Source: Eurosta solidaginis (lineage: Eukaryota; Arthropoda; Insecta; Diptera; Tephritidae). From it: a DNA stretch of 64,000 bases. This document shows positions 31,907-43,209 of the stretch, piece by piece. Under the pieces are notes generated by a model. That model saw only the letters and a program-made list of their open reading frames with translations. It searched no databases and was not told the DNA's origin. The translations under genes and the position numbers were made by a program. The stretch is from assembly GCF_040869045.1 (NCBI RefSeq), contig NC_090324.1:52667346-52731345 (forward strand). The letters are read 5' to 3'. Numbering within the stretch: position 1 is the stretch's first letter; the number at the start of each line of letters is the position of its first letter.

Positions 31907-31974
31907 TTTTCGGGTTTCCCCTAGATTTGGTTGAGTTTCAGGTAATAAGCAGCAAAATCAATTTATATCTCCCC

Positions 31975-32268
31975 TTAAAATGACGTTGGGACTAATGCCT
32001 CAATGTTATATCTACCTAATGAGGATACTAATTTATCTCTAACACCGGAAAAAATTTGTTGTGCTTCTAGTTGATGGCTGGCAGTTAATTTGCTATGTAC
32101 TTCTTGTATAGCTTTGCCTATATTATTCAATGACTATAATATTGTCGTGAGGTGTTTTAAAATGGTTATTTTTTGTGTCCTTATATTTTTATTAATACAC
32201 TTATAAGCTTTTTCTGGTAAAATTTGTTCTTCCACTAGTGTGTTGAGAATAGTTTCCAATTTGCCCAT
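31975..32268 (-). pseudogene. Small ORF between membrane ORF and gag in gypsy-B
   Basis: 97 codons (MGKLETILNTLVEEQIL; end YNIEALVPTSF) with one internal TAG after LKHLTTIL. Helical and charged; no family recognised. It continues the pattern of small genes upstream of gag. Confidence 0.4.
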
Positions 32269-32303
32269 CGAGGTAAAAAATATATATATATTTTTTTTTG
32301 GGT

Positions 32304-32522
32304 TTAGACTTTTTCTAGACCATCTGCTTGGCTCATGTATTTTTTCTTTAAAAATTTATTATGAGTTGAGTATAATTTTAGAAATAAGTTGACGCAAGTG
32401 CAGACTGTTAAAATTATCAACAAGATTTTGATAAAGTCTAATGCCTCACTATGGTCAATGACCTGAATGGAATTAATTACATTCGCATTAGGCTCTTCTA
32501 ATTTTGATTCTTTACCTACCAT
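32304..32522 (-). CDS. Small membrane-protein ORF in gypsy-B
   Basis: 72 codons. One transmembrane segment at about residues 29-49 (DFIKILLIILTVCTCVNLFL), then a basic stretch KFLKKKY. Topology and position upstream of gag parallel the ORFs at 21977 and 59061, but sequence similarity is weak, so homology is only suggested. Confidence 0.5.
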   Translation of the reverse strand: MVGKESKLEEPNANVINSIQVIDHSEALDFIKILLIILTVCTCVNLFLKLYSTHNKFLKKKYMSQADGLEKV

Positions 32523-32530
32523 TTTAAAAC

Positions 32531-33974
32531 AATAATTGTAAAAATTTTATTACTACTTGTTCTAGTTTGCTTTCTATGCATTTTGGGCTTAAAAGGAATT
32601 TTCTGTTTTTGAAAAATTTCAGTAAACATTTCAAAATAATTTTTTTTTCACATTTGAGAAGTTTTATGAATCAAAAAAAAATCTAACATTTTTTTCTTCT
32701 TCTATTAATCTACTATAACGCAAAAATACTGCCTCAAATTCTTCCTTACTACTTATATTGTTCATTTAAAAATTTAAGTGATAAAAAAATTCTTAATTCT
32801 ATTGGCAAAAATCTACTTTTTGCCCATAAACCGGCAGCCGTTAGGTTGCCAAATGCTTCTAAAAATACTAAATAAAAAATAACTTAACTAATTCTGCTTG
32901 GCTGGTCCTCCACGATCTTGTCGTCTTTCTAGCTTGATGGATCCCTTCTTTATTCCACTTCGTTATGCGTTGGTTTTGGTGGCGTTAATGCAATACATTT
33001 CAACTGAAGGTATACCCATTACGTGGACATATGTAGTAGATGCAAATGGTTATCACCCAACTGGTGAGCAGAAACAGGATCTCTTATTTATTCCACTTCG
33101 TTTTGCGTCGGTGGAGGCCTTCTAAGTGGCGGTAGTCCAATACATTTCAATGGAAGGTATACCCATTGCGTGGACAAATGTGGCGGATGCAAACGGTTAT
33201 CATCCAACTGGTTATCCTAAACCCTAGTTACTGGAACAAGTGTTGTTTAATTTGTTAATATGGTGATGAGGCAGCGTGCTAATTTAGTCAGGGTACCAAT
33301 AATGATGTAGGATGCCAGTAATAAGGCAGGATGCCAATTTAAGCAGAATGCCAATAATGAGGCAGGATGCCAATAATAAGGCAGTGGGGTACTAGGGTCG
33401 GCAGTCGGATGCCAATTTAGGCAGGATCGCCATGTAATGATGTTCTAAAAAGTGGGATTTCTGAGCGTATTATTATGTAAAGATGGTGGTGTCCTGCTAA
33501 AGATGTTTAGCAGACTGCATTTTAAAAAGCAGTTTGCTTATTCTTAAGCAGAACTGGCAGGATCGCCAGGTAATGATGGGAATAAAAAGTAATTGGATTT
33601 TGTGTAGTGCCCATTTAGCGGCACCAGACGGAATTGAGTTCTTTATTAAAAAGCTGGTTCTTTTATACAAAATTTCTATAAGCTAAAATACCTACTTACA
33701 CTAATACTTCCAAACTAAGTGTATTACATACATATACATTCAGTTCAGTTCCCTGTGAACTGCATTCTAAGCATAATTTGCATAAATTGGCTGTAGAATG
33801 TGCAACGCAAGCATAAATGAATGAATAGGTCAATAGAATCTCATGCCGTACCAAAGTAAGCCAAAATATACGTATGTACAATTGTATGAATATGTATGTA
33901 AGAGTCAATATATTTTAAGACATTCCAAAATGGGTTGAAATATATGTTTGTACAAATGAATGAACAACATAATG
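32531..33974. repeat. AT-rich leader-side region with short tandem repeats
   Basis: A ~130-bp unit (TTATTCCACTTCGTT, ATACATTTCAA, GGTATACCCATT, GTGGACA) is duplicated at 32948-33215. A shorter unit (AGGCAGGATGCCAATAATG) repeats four to five times at 33308-33430. No gene seen. Confidence 0.6.
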
Positions 33975-34295
33975 AGTGAATGCTGCAAGTGGCATGCTGA
34001 GCAAGTCGGGAAGGATTCCCGGCCCTCCGCGACGCTGGCGAACTCGCCGGCGATACAACCGGCCTCTTGCATTTTAGCAGCCAACCAGCCCACATCTCAC
34101 CAGCGATCTCTGCCGTTTTTCTGCAATACACTCAGGTAATATTGTAACCCAGTTATTTTATATATTTACCCAATAAAGCCTACCAATTATAACGAGGAAT
34201 CACGTCTTCTCTTATTTTGATTCTATCCACAACCCCGTTCATTGAGATCGACCCGGTGCGCCCACCTCTCGCAAGGATCAGACGCACCCCTGCCG
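33975..34295 (+). repeat. Solo or fragment BEL-type LTR
   Basis: CGATACAACCGGCCTCTTG, CAGCGATCTCTGCCGTTTTT, CAGGTAATATTGTAACC and GAGATCGACCCGGTGCGCCC match the BEL-1/BEL-2 LTR body. Its left part is the CGGGAAGGATTCCCG module seen upstream of the BEL-1 and BEL-2 3' LTRs. No internal sequence is attached. The start is uncertain. Confidence 0.75.
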
Positions 34296-34296
34296 A

Positions 34297-35300
34297 TCAA
34301 TATGTGTACACAATTTCTTTACGACATGTTAATTTTTCTTTGAGATATGGCTCCCGAAACATAGAAAATTGCTTAGTCATAAAAGGGCGGTGCCACACCC
34401 ATTTTCAAAAATTTTAGTGTTTTCTAATTTAATGTTATAATTGAATTTAGAAAGTAAAAATTCAATTGATAAAAACTTTTTTCGCTGAGATATAGCTCAT
34501 TATTTTCGTATACAACCCTTTTAAAAATCTTTTATATAAAAGTGGGCGTGGTCTTTAACCGATCTCGTCCATTTTTGTAGAAATGTTTCCTGCTATAGGG
34601 AAAATTTGTGTACCAAATTTTATTACGATCCGTTAATTTTTCTTTGAGTTATGGCTCCCGAAACATAGAGAATTGCTTAGACATAAAAGGGGTGGTGCCA
34701 CGCCCATTTTTTAAAATTTGAAGTTTTTCCTATTTATTATTATAAATACACTTGGAAAATGAAACACCATTGATATAAACCTCTTTTTTGCAAAGATATA
34801 GCTTATTTGTTTCATCCACGACCCTTTTAAAAATCGTTTATATAAAAGTGGGCGTGTTCCTTAACCGATTTCGTTAATTTTTCTTCAAGCATTCCTTATA
34901 GTAAGGGAAACCTCTCTGCCGAATTTTGTTACGATAGGTTTATCGATTTTTGATTTATGATTAATAATATTTTTAAAATTGATTTTATCACAAGTGGGCG
35001 GTGCCACGCCCATTTTAAATTTTTTTTCAAATTTTTATTAAGAGTCTCAATATCAGTCCATATGTTAAATGTCTATATTCTAGGTGTATTATTTACTAAA
35101 TATCAGGTTTTTTGTGTTTTCCAAAATGTTATATATATAAAAAGTGGGCGTGGTTATCATCCGAATACGCTCCTTTTCAACGCAAATATATTCTGGCTCG
35201 TGTACCAAATTCGGTGAATATATATCAATATTTACTCAAGTTATGTTAATGGCAGACGGACGGACTTGGCTCAATCAAATTTTTTTTCGATACTGATGAT
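34297..35300. repeat. Dispersed repeat with GGGCGGTGCCACGCCC-type units
   Basis: Three to four degenerate units hold TTTCTTTGAG-TATGGCTCCCG, GGCGGTGCCACGCCCATTTT and AAAGTGGGCGTGG. It ends with GGCAGACGGACGGACTTGGC and GATATATAGAAGCC. The inverted relative lies at 36480-37140. Non-coding. Confidence 0.7.
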
Positions 35301-36479
35301 TTTGATATATAGAAGCCTATATCTATCTCTATTCCTTTATACCTGTATAACCAACCGTTATTTAATCAAAGTTAATATACTCTGTGTGCAAAGCGTTTTT
35401 TAGTCATGCAAATATGGTGCAGTTTTAGTATCTACAATCCACTTAAATGTCTGATGTTGATAGCACCGTAGCACAGAGTTTGGCGTCTCCGTTATTAAGC
35501 ACAACTCGTTTTGTAGCGGTTTATTGAACCACTTCAATTATTGCCGCTTGATGGGTGGAAACACACCTTTTCGCGCTTAGCCTACAGAGATACCAACAAG
35601 CATACATACAGGTGAAGCGCCTAGCCTAGAGATTTACAAACAAGCATTCATACAAGTGAAGCTAATATAAGCGCGTTAAAAAGAGACTCACCTTTATCGT
35701 TAATATCGTCTCCTTCCCATACGCTGTGATGAAGAACCTTTCATTCCCGTGTTGGTATAAACGGGTGCTGACGCTGGATCATGTTTACTGCGTTCTCCGC
35801 CTTCTTTACTTAGGGTAACCAAACCTTAGCCTTTGGCATTGTGGGAATCAGTGATCAATCCACTACCTTCAACCTTGCGCCTTCATATTTTTGAAGGTGT
35901 GGATGGAGCAACTCTCTGCAGACATTCTAAAGTCGCGTCATTGGTACAGGCTATCGGATTTAGATGGGAGCGGCTTACTTGTTTCATTATGCATAATTTT
36001 ATCATGGTACTTACCAGCACTCCTCCTACGGATCTCCGTCTTTCTGCTCATTGGGTATACTGCAAACTAGTAGCGTTACAGTCAAGGAATGCTTTGCATC
36101 TGCGTTCATCTTTTTCTCCGTGAAATCCGGAGTCTCAGCGTTAGCTCCTTTTAGTATCTCCGACTAACTTGGAGTCTGATCGTTACCTCCCTTTTGATTA
36201 ATAGCATTTACTTCTTTATTTCTTATTTCCTCTTCCTGTGTTACAGCTTTTGACGTACTTGACTCAAAGGGGACAAATCAACAGGAGACATCACTTAACA
36301 TGTTTGCACTACTCGCTGATTTATATTGGGGTTACTGACATTTCTTTTTATAGCAGTTCGCAAAAACACGGCGAAAATCACGGTTGCCACTTCGGACTCT
36401 GTTTGGTGCACTGGTACCTTTTTGTAATTTTGGTGCTTTTTAAGCAAGTAGCCACGATTTTGATATTTTTTATACTCAG
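35301..36479. other. Unclassified stretch
   Basis: Includes a CAAGCATACATACAGGTGAAGC duplication (35598 and 35641). The 96-codon ORF at 35833 has no recognisable motif. I see no supported gene. Confidence 0.4.
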
Positions 36480-37660
36480 CTGAGGAGAGCTCACATATAG
36501 ACTTCTATATATCAAAATGATCTGGGCGAAACAAGAAATTCATTCAGCCATGTCCGTCCGTACGATAACGAACACGATAACTTGAGTAAATTTTTTAGGT
36601 ATCTTAATGAAATTTCGTACGTAGGTTCCTGGGCGCTCGTCTCAGATCGCTAACTAAAATGAACGAAATCGGACCACAACCACGGCCACTTTTCCGATAT
36701 CGAAAATTTCGAAAAACCGAAAAAGTGCGATAATTCATTACCAAAAACTGATAAAGCGATGAAACTTGGTAGGTGCGTTAACTTTATTACGCAAAATAGA
36801 AAATTAGTAAAATTTTTGACAATGGGCGTGGCACCGCCCACTTTTAAAAAAAGATAATTTAAAAGTTTTGCAAGCTGTAATTTGGCAGTCGTTGAAGATA
36901 TCGTAATGAAATTTGGCAGGAATGTTACTCCTATTACTATAAGTGTGCTAAATAAAAATTTGTAAAATCGGATGACGAACACGCTCACTTTAAAAAAAAA
37001 TTTTGTTAAGTTAAATTTTAACAAAAAATTAAATATCGTTACAGTATATAAGTAAATTATGTCAACATTCAACTCCAGTAATGATATGGTGCAACAAAAT
37101 ACAAAAATAAAAGAAAATTTCAAAATGGGCGCGGCTCCGCCATTTTTTCTTTAAATTGTATAGAATACTTTTAATTCCATAAGTCGATATCTCCAAAATG
37201 AGTCCACCTATAGAATTAAGGCATACTCCCTTTTAAAATACTCATTAACACCTTTCATTTGATACCCATATCGTACAAACACATTCTAGAGTAACCCCTG
37301 GTCCACCTTTATGGCGATATCTCGAAAAGGCGTCCACCTATAGAACTAAGGCCCACTCCCTTTTAAAATACTCATTAGCACCTTTCATTTGATACCCATA
37401 TCGTACAAACACATTCTAGAGTCACCTCTGGTCCACCTTTATGGCGATATCCCGAAATGGCGTCCACCTATAGAACTATGGCCCACTCCCTTTTAAAATA
37501 CCTTTTAATACCTTCCATTTGAAACCCATGTCATACAAACACATTCCAGGGTTATCCTATGTTCATTTTGCTGAATATTGATTTTCCCTTATTTTGTCTC
37601 CAAAGCTCTCAGCTGAGTATGTAATGTTCGGTTACACCCGAACTTAGCCTTCATTACTTG
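36480..37660. repeat. Inverted dispersed repeat ending in 130-bp tandem units
   Basis: Opens with TATATATCAAAATGATCTGG and ACTTGAGTAAATTTTTTAGG and includes GGGCGTGGCACCGCCCACTT. Then three units (CACCTATAGAACTAAGGCC at 37205, 37335 and 37465) carry CATTTGATACCCATATCG, ACACATTCTAGAG and TGGTCCACCTTTATGGCG. It closes with AGCTGAGTATGTAATGTTCGG. Such units are, to my knowledge, frequent in tephritid genomes. Confidence 0.75.
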
Positions 37661-38488
37661 ATTTTACATAATTTCATTTTTATATATATATACATATGTA
37701 TATGTATAGCATTCATCCATCTAATCGGACTGAGATCATATAATTTTCTTTTTTTAATATTTGTGTTTTTTTGCGGGTCGTAACCAAGCGGGTCCCCGTT
37801 CAAAGCAGCCACGTATAGTATATGGAGAATTCCAAGAAACGGAGAGCAATACCGAAACGTGGTCTGGACTCTTTACTCGTGAAAGACCGATAACTCGGGA
37901 TTATTCTAGGCAACTACACAATCAGGTGGCTGGATCTTTGTTTCTTTTTCACTACTGCACAAATTCAAAAATTGTTCAATCATATAATTGTAGCAGAACA
38001 AAGGCAATTCCGGCACATAAAGGAGTAATTTCGGATTTAAAAAAAAAAACAAATTTTGGTGATAGTTTATGATAACGGGCTTGTCAGAACGAGATGTCCT
38101 GTTTTGGTGGTTAGATATTTCGATCTATTAACAAACAATTTTCGTCATAGATTTTAGTCACTAGCTCGCAGATTAACGAAAGCGACCATGTTAACTCAAT
38201 TAACAACAATATATGTCTAGGTCTAGTCTAGGATACAAAAAATGCACCCTCAAAATCCGGTGTTGGGGTCCAAAAACCCCTTTTAATAAACGAAGACATT
38301 TACTGACATATATGTAACTTTCTATCTGTTTATTCCTCCATGTATTTTTACGTCATTGAAATGATTAAACTTTTGTGCTTGCTACGATGCACAAATGCAG
38401 GTTTTATTGAGAGAAATATGGGAGAAACAATATAAAATATACCCAAAACTTGAATTTTTGCATTTTGAGTAACCGGTTCCTTTACTGT
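37661..38488. other. Unclassified stretch
   Basis: AT-rich; a 103-codon ORF at 37761 shows no domain. Nothing else supported. Confidence 0.35.
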
Positions 38489-39114
38489 TGTTACGAATAT
38501 TAGCAAAACTAAGGGGTGCTGCTATCTCTAAGACGATGCTAAGCAGTGACGTGAATTCACATCAATAATTCAATCATTATGTATCTACATAAACGAAACA
38601 ATAATTGCGTCTACACATATGTACCATGTACGTATATGAGCAGCGGAGAGTCAATGCACAAACACATGCATATATCTGAAATACTCCTGAAAGTATGCAA
38701 TGAGAGAAGCTATAAAATCGTGCAATTGTAGTTACAGATGAGAAGTTTGAGAGCGAATGGCAACTAGTAGATTCTGGAAGCGCCTAGAAGATGCGAACGT
38801 TGAAATCAAAGAGTATAAAAGGCAGCATATGTAGAGGCACTGGAATTCAGTTTGATTTGAGATATCAAGCATTTTCGATTAAGACGCTATCTAGCGAGCC
38901 ATAGCAGTATTGTTTTGAATAGTAGATGTTCATTTGAGCTATTAATCTGTTTGGTTGTTAAGCAAGCTTATTGCAAAGTATAAGTGTTATTGTGAAGTAC
39001 TTTAATAAAGGCCATTTTTCTATTATTCAATATTGGATTATTTATTCAACAGTTTAGTGATTCGAACTTAGCAGAAGAAGGGCAAATAAGAGGATTTGCA
39101 GTAAATTCGTTACA
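38489..39114 (+). repeat. SAP-2 5' LTR
   Basis: Contains CTATAAAATCGTGCAATTG (38710) and GAGTATAAAAGGCAGC (38812), a likely TATA box, and AATAAAGGCC near 39004. Confidence 0.9.
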
Positions 39115-39173
39115 ATTGGTGTCAGAAGAGGAATTGTTGAATAAATTCCAGAGTTGCAGAGCACAACAAGGAC

Positions 39174-39690
39174 ATGGCGAAGTTAAGTGAATTAAGGATC
39201 CAGCAACTGAAAAAGGAGTTGGAAGCCCGTGGATTGAATACAACCGGCAATAAACTCGAAATTCAGGCAAGACTACGACAGGCAATGGAATTAGCAGGAA
39301 TTGACGTGGAAGAGTATGACTTTCATGTTGATGGCGAGGAAACAACAAAAATGGAAGAGACAGTTACGCAGACAGTTACGAGCACAGACTTGAACATGAT
39401 TTTGGCTGCAATATCTTCTCAAACATCGACAGTGGCGTCTCAACTGGAATCGCAAAAGACAGATATAACATCTCAACTGGCATCCTAACTGGAATCCCAA
39501 GAGACACGAATTACATCAAAGATGGAAACACAACTGAAAGAACAAGAGGCACGAATAACAGTACAACTCGAAGCGCAGGAGGCGGGTATATCGTCAAAAC
39601 TCGAAGCGCGTATGGACGAGAAAATAACGCAGTTTGAGGAAAAAATCGCAGCCGAGGTGGATGCTTTGAGAGGTCTATTCAGGAGTTGCA
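39174..39690 (+). pseudogene. SAP-2 gag N-terminus: SAP domain and coiled coil
   Basis: Starts MAKLSELRIQQLKKELEARG, then NTTGNKLEIQARLRQAMEL, a clear SAP motif at residues 3-37. A heptad-rich, Gln/Glu coiled coil follows (SQLESQKTDITSQLAS and its in-frame continuation), interrupted by a TAA at 39486. The layout, SAP then low-complexity/coiled coil then gag core, parallels SAP-1. Confidence 0.75.
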
Positions 39691-39743
39691 AATGAATCGC
39701 CCAGCTGTTTCAGCGAGTAATCCAAAGGTAAAAACACCATCCT

Positions 39744-39938
39744 TTGACGATTCTTTTCCAGGTGTTTAAGATTCCGTTTGAGAAGACCGCAGCAGTGAAC
39801 AACTGGAGTGCTGAAGATAAAGTTGCGGCACTATTTATGGCGTTGAAAGGGCCTGCAGCTGAGATTTTACAAACCATTCCAGAGGGCGAACGGAACTGTT
39901 ATGAAGCATTGAGCTCTAGAGAGACGATACGGAACTGA
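39744..39938 (+). pseudogene. SAP-2 gag core fragment
   Basis: AAVNNWSAEDKVAALFMALK and GPAAEILQTIPEGERNCYEA are the helical gag core of Ty3/gypsy elements. Shifts on both sides (near 39760 and 39930) separate it from neighbours. Confidence 0.65.
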
Positions 39939-39960
39939 GCATAGGAGACAGATATACCAA

Positions 39961-40806
39961 ATGGAGTTGCTGAACCACTTCCAGAGGCCTGGTGAAACAT
40001 TGCAAGAGTTTGCGTCGGATACTGAAAGGCTAGCACATTTAGCGAATGCGGACGCACCCGTGGAATACACTGAAAGGGTAAAGATTCAGAGCTTTATAAA
40101 TGGCATACGGGACACCGAAACAAATCGAGCTACATACGCAAACCCAAAGCCAACATTCGCAGAAACGGTGTCACAAGCTCTGATTCAGGAAACAGCGCCA
40201 CTTCTGTGTAAGCCAGTTTTCAAAGCACGCCGTGTGGAGGTAGAAAGGCCAGAGTGGGTAGACGCAATATTGGAGGCGCTGAAAGGATCTCCAAAGCGGA
40301 GTGAAAAAGTTATCAAATGCTTCAAATGCGGGAAGTCCGGTCACACTGCCCGTCATTGCGATCTTGGTCCTAATAGTTCCAACAATGTGGGTGGCCGTAA
40401 ACGCAAAGCTGGAGGAGATGAGCAAGAGCGAGTAATAGGTAGAGATCGAGAGCTAGATCCAGCTATTGAATGCCCTGTGATATCCGTGTTGCAAATTGGT
40501 AGAAAATCGAGCAGTCTTACCGTCAGAGGGAATGTGGATGGTAAAGAACGTGTACTGACTGTAGATACGGGCGCATCTCATTCCTTGATCCGATCTGACT
40601 TGGTCAACAGGAGAATAAAACCGTTACCTGGAGCAAGGTTGCGTGCGGTCACTGGCGAGTATAACCAAGTTCAGGGAGAAGTGATATGTGAAGTCCTAAT
40701 TGGGAAGGTCATGGTTTTACACAAATTCGTTGTGGCGGAGATCATTGATGAAGTCATATTGGGAGTGGACTTCATGACATCAAGATCGATATGCAGAAAA
40801 GGGTGA
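39961..40806 (+). CDS. SAP-2 gag C-terminus, zinc knuckle and protease
   Basis: 281 codons. Gag core end (NHFQRPGETLQEFASDTERL, then INGIRDTETNRATYA), one CCHC knuckle CFKCGKSGHTARHC near residue 120, and an aspartic protease with intact LTVDTGASHSLIR near residue 200 and EVILGVDFM near 270. The ATG is not the gag start; it follows a shift. The stop at 40804 lies just before the pol deletion. Confidence 0.8.
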   Translation: MELLNHFQRPGETLQEFASDTERLAHLANADAPVEYTERVKIQSFINGIRDTETNRATYANPKPTFAETVSQALIQETAPLLCKPVFKARRVEVERPEWVDAILEALKGSPKRSEKVIKCFKCGKSGHTARHCDLGPNSSNNVGGRKRKAGGDEQERVIGRDRELDPAIECPVISVLQIGRKSSSLTVRGNVDGKERVLTVDTGASHSLIRSDLVNRRIKPLPGARLRAVTGEYNQVQGEVICEVLIGKVMVLHKFVVAEIIDEVILGVDFMTSRSICRKG

Positions 40807-40981
40807 TGCGTTATAAGAACCAGGATATACCACTTAACTTCAGTTTGCAGAAAGGATTCAGTAGTAATCGAGTACTGGTGGAGAAGACTCAAAAAAACCA
40901 CGGAAGTCAAAGGCAAAAGTTAATAGGTCGAATGGGCCAAATAAAGCAAAATCAAAAGTACCTGCGAGAGAAACACTGGCA

Positions 40982-41470
40982 TTGACAAAACCTAAAAGAC
41001 ACAGAAAAACGAAGCAACGAATTTCCGAGAAAGAATGCGAGGGTAGTTTCAAGCCGGAGCGCGCTACTGTTGTGGGACGTGGGAACGATACTGATTATGC
41101 GAAGCCAATCCGCCAAGCGCAAGCTCTACGAAGTATTTCATTGGCCAAGCAACAGAGTGCGAGAGAACGATCCAGGATAATGAGTAGTAAGATGAAACAC
41201 AGGTACGACAAGGAAAATAATTTGGAAGGTTTCCGGAAGGGAGATTTGGTACTGCAATACAACCCTGACCGGCGGAAAGGTGTTCCATCCAAATATCGGT
41301 GCAGTTGGGAAGGCCCATACAGAGTTGTGAAGACGATCAGTGATGTCATCTACCGCATACAAGCAATTGGGAAATCACGAAATAGAAGAGTGGTACATTT
41401 GGCGATGCTAGCAGCGTTTAGACTTAGGTCCGGATCAGACTTTGGTGGAGGGCAGTGTTACGGATATTAG
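40982..41470 (+). CDS. SAP-2 integrase C-terminal domain
   Basis: 162 codons. A helical region HRYDKENNLEGFRKGDLVLQ leads to the SH3-like/GPY-type fold (CSWEGPYRVVKTISDVIYRI) and VVHLAMLAAFRLR. The catalytic core is missing upstream. It overlaps the 3' LTR start, as is common in gypsy elements. Confidence 0.75.
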   Translation: MTKPKRHRKTKQRISEKECEGSFKPERATVVGRGNDTDYAKPIRQAQALRSISLAKQQSARERSRIMSSKMKHRYDKENNLEGFRKGDLVLQYNPDRRKGVPSKYRCSWEGPYRVVKTISDVIYRIQAIGKSRNRRVVHLAMLAAFRLRSGSDFGGGQCYGY

Positions 41471-42083
41471 CAAAAGTAAGGTGTGCTGCTATCTCTAAGC
41501 CGGTGCTAAGCAGTGACGTGAATTCACATCAATAATTCAATCATTATGTCTCTACATAAACGAAACAATAATTGCGTCCACACATATGTACCATGTACGT
41601 ATACGAGCAGCGGAGAGTCCATGCACAAAACACATGCATATATCTGAAATAATCCTGAAAGTATGCAATGAGAGAACCTATAAAATCGTGCAATTGTAGT
41701 TACAGCTGCGAAGTTTGAGAGCTAATGGCAACTAGTAGATTCTTGAAGCGCCTAGAAGATGCGAACGTTGAAATCAAAGAGTATAAAAGGCAGCAAATGT
41801 AGAGGCACAGGAATTCAGTTTGTTTTGAGCTGTCAAGCATTTTCGATTAAGACGCTATCTAGCGAGCCATAGCAGTACTGTTTTGAATAGTAGAGTTTCA
41901 TTTGAGCTAGTAATCAGTTTGGTTGTTAAGAAAGCTAGTTGCAAAGTATAAGTGTTATTGTGAAGTACTTTAATAAAGGCCATTTTTCCATTATTCAATA
42001 TTTGAGTTATTTATTCAACAGTTTAGTGATTCGAACTAAGCAGAAGAAGGGCAAATAAGAGGAATTTCAGTAAATTCGTTACA
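41456..42083 (+). repeat. SAP-2 3' LTR
   Basis: Matches 38489-39114 with few substitutions and small indels; preceded by the polypurine-like TTTGGTGGAGGGCAG. Confidence 0.9.
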
Positions 42084-43000
42084 CTATTTTGCTTCTCACT
42101 TATCGAAAAATATTTTCACTACATTCATACACTAAATTCAACAGTAAAATGCTAGGTAGTTTGACTGCTTCCTTTTTTTTGTGTATATGTAATCAATTAA
42201 TCTTTAAATCACTCATCTTAGACTAATCGCAATATTTTTCAGAGCTGTTATTATCAAAAAAAATTAGTAAAATGCTTGAAAAGTTGCCCTTAACCTTTAG
42301 GTTTTATTCTAAACTTTGAAAAAATTTGATTTCGCTTCTTTTAGCCTTTAATTTTTGTCCACACAGCCTTTTTCTGCAAAAAAGTTCTGGCAACACTGCT
42401 TCAGTGTTTTTTGACATGCGGCGAAAATTAAAATGAAAAGTGGGAAGCAACTTTCAGAAACCCCAATCTCTTGTAGCGAGTGTTTGATATCAAACATACG
42501 AACTGACGTCTCTTGTTATGTATGCTCTTTTCATGGCTCTCCAGTGGCACTTCCGTCCACTTTGCAGATTTTGACGTCTGGTACCTGTCATTTCAACCAG
42601 TTCACCTCCTGGTTCTAGGACTGGGGCGTTTTCCCTCCCGCTTCTGCCTTGTAAAAGCAGGTTTGTTAGAGTTTGCCGATCGCTGCTTCTTACCTCCCGG
42701 AGCTTCTTGCTCTTCGACGCGGTTGCAAAATTGAGGATTGGTAATGTCAAAGTTTTTTATATGTGAACTGTCTTCGACATTCTTTCAATGTCCCTCTGGC
42801 CTCTGCCAAAGCGTTCGCTCTAGTCGTTTGTAGTGTGTACCGCTATACCAAAGCGCTGCATAATTCTCAATGCTGCCAGGTATTGTTAGACGGCTTTCTT
42901 ACGTATCCATATCGTTGTTCCCGTTCTTACGTTAGTTCCATATCCGGTCTGGTAAACCGCTCCTTTTCAGAGAGCACTGACTGCATAATGTCATAGCTAT
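42084..43000. other. Unclassified stretch
   Basis: AT-rich, then (42430-42750) a denser region whose minus frame reads ENAPVLEPGGELVEM. I do not recognise it. It may belong to the LINE remnant at 43012. Confidence 0.3.
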
Positions 43001-43011
43001 CCGCGTCCGAA

Positions 43012-43205
43012 TCATCGCTGATCACCAACATAATCTGCATAAATACGAACATTACAATATATTAGAGATTGAGGTGTGTCCTTACCATACAACACAAACA
43101 ACAAAGGGCGCAGGTTTGACCCTAGCGGAACACCCCTTAGTACAGGTATGAAATCGGACATCCACATCAAATAAATAAGCAATGCTTCGTTCCATGCAAT
43201 AGGTG
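43012..43205 (-). pseudogene. LINE RT fragment Y
   Basis: The minus frame reads GVPLGSNLRPLLFVLYGKDT and VRIYADYVGDQR, that is RT box 4 (GVPQGS-L-PLLF) and a damaged YADD box with Tyr for the second Asp. Too short to classify. Confidence 0.7.
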
Positions 43206-43209
43206 CGAC

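Larger units (their letters stand above)
30300..32530 (-). mobile_element. Gypsy-B: antisense 412/mdg1-like element, deleted
   Basis: Minus-strand order: membrane-protein ORF (32522-32304), second small ORF (32268-31975), gag (31906-31294), then directly RNase H (31176-30859) and the integrase N-terminus (to 30338). Protease and RT are missing. Family membership is set by the block at 30338-30598 shared with gypsy-A and gypsy-C. LTRs were not found. Confidence 0.75.
38489..42083 (+). mobile_element. SAP-2: second SAP-gag gypsy element, internally deleted
   Basis: LTRs at 38489-39114 and 41456-42083 (626 and 628 bp, about 97% identical by eye), TGTTACG...CGTTACA. Flanks CTGT and CTAT resemble a 4-bp duplication with one mismatch. 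TTGGTGTCAGAAGAGG follows the 5' LTR and TTTGGTGGAGGGCAG precedes the 3' LTR. Gag, protease and the integrase C-terminus remain; RT, RNase H and most of integrase are deleted. Confidence 0.9.

Noticed and set aside
36650..37123. 157-codon hydrophobic minus-strand ORF
   Set aside because: AT-rich dispersed repeat; Phe/Leu-rich composition reflects poly(T). No homology pattern.
37190..37560. CRISPR-like spaced repeats
   Set aside because: Contiguous 130-bp tandem units in a fly genome with no short repeat/spacer pattern.
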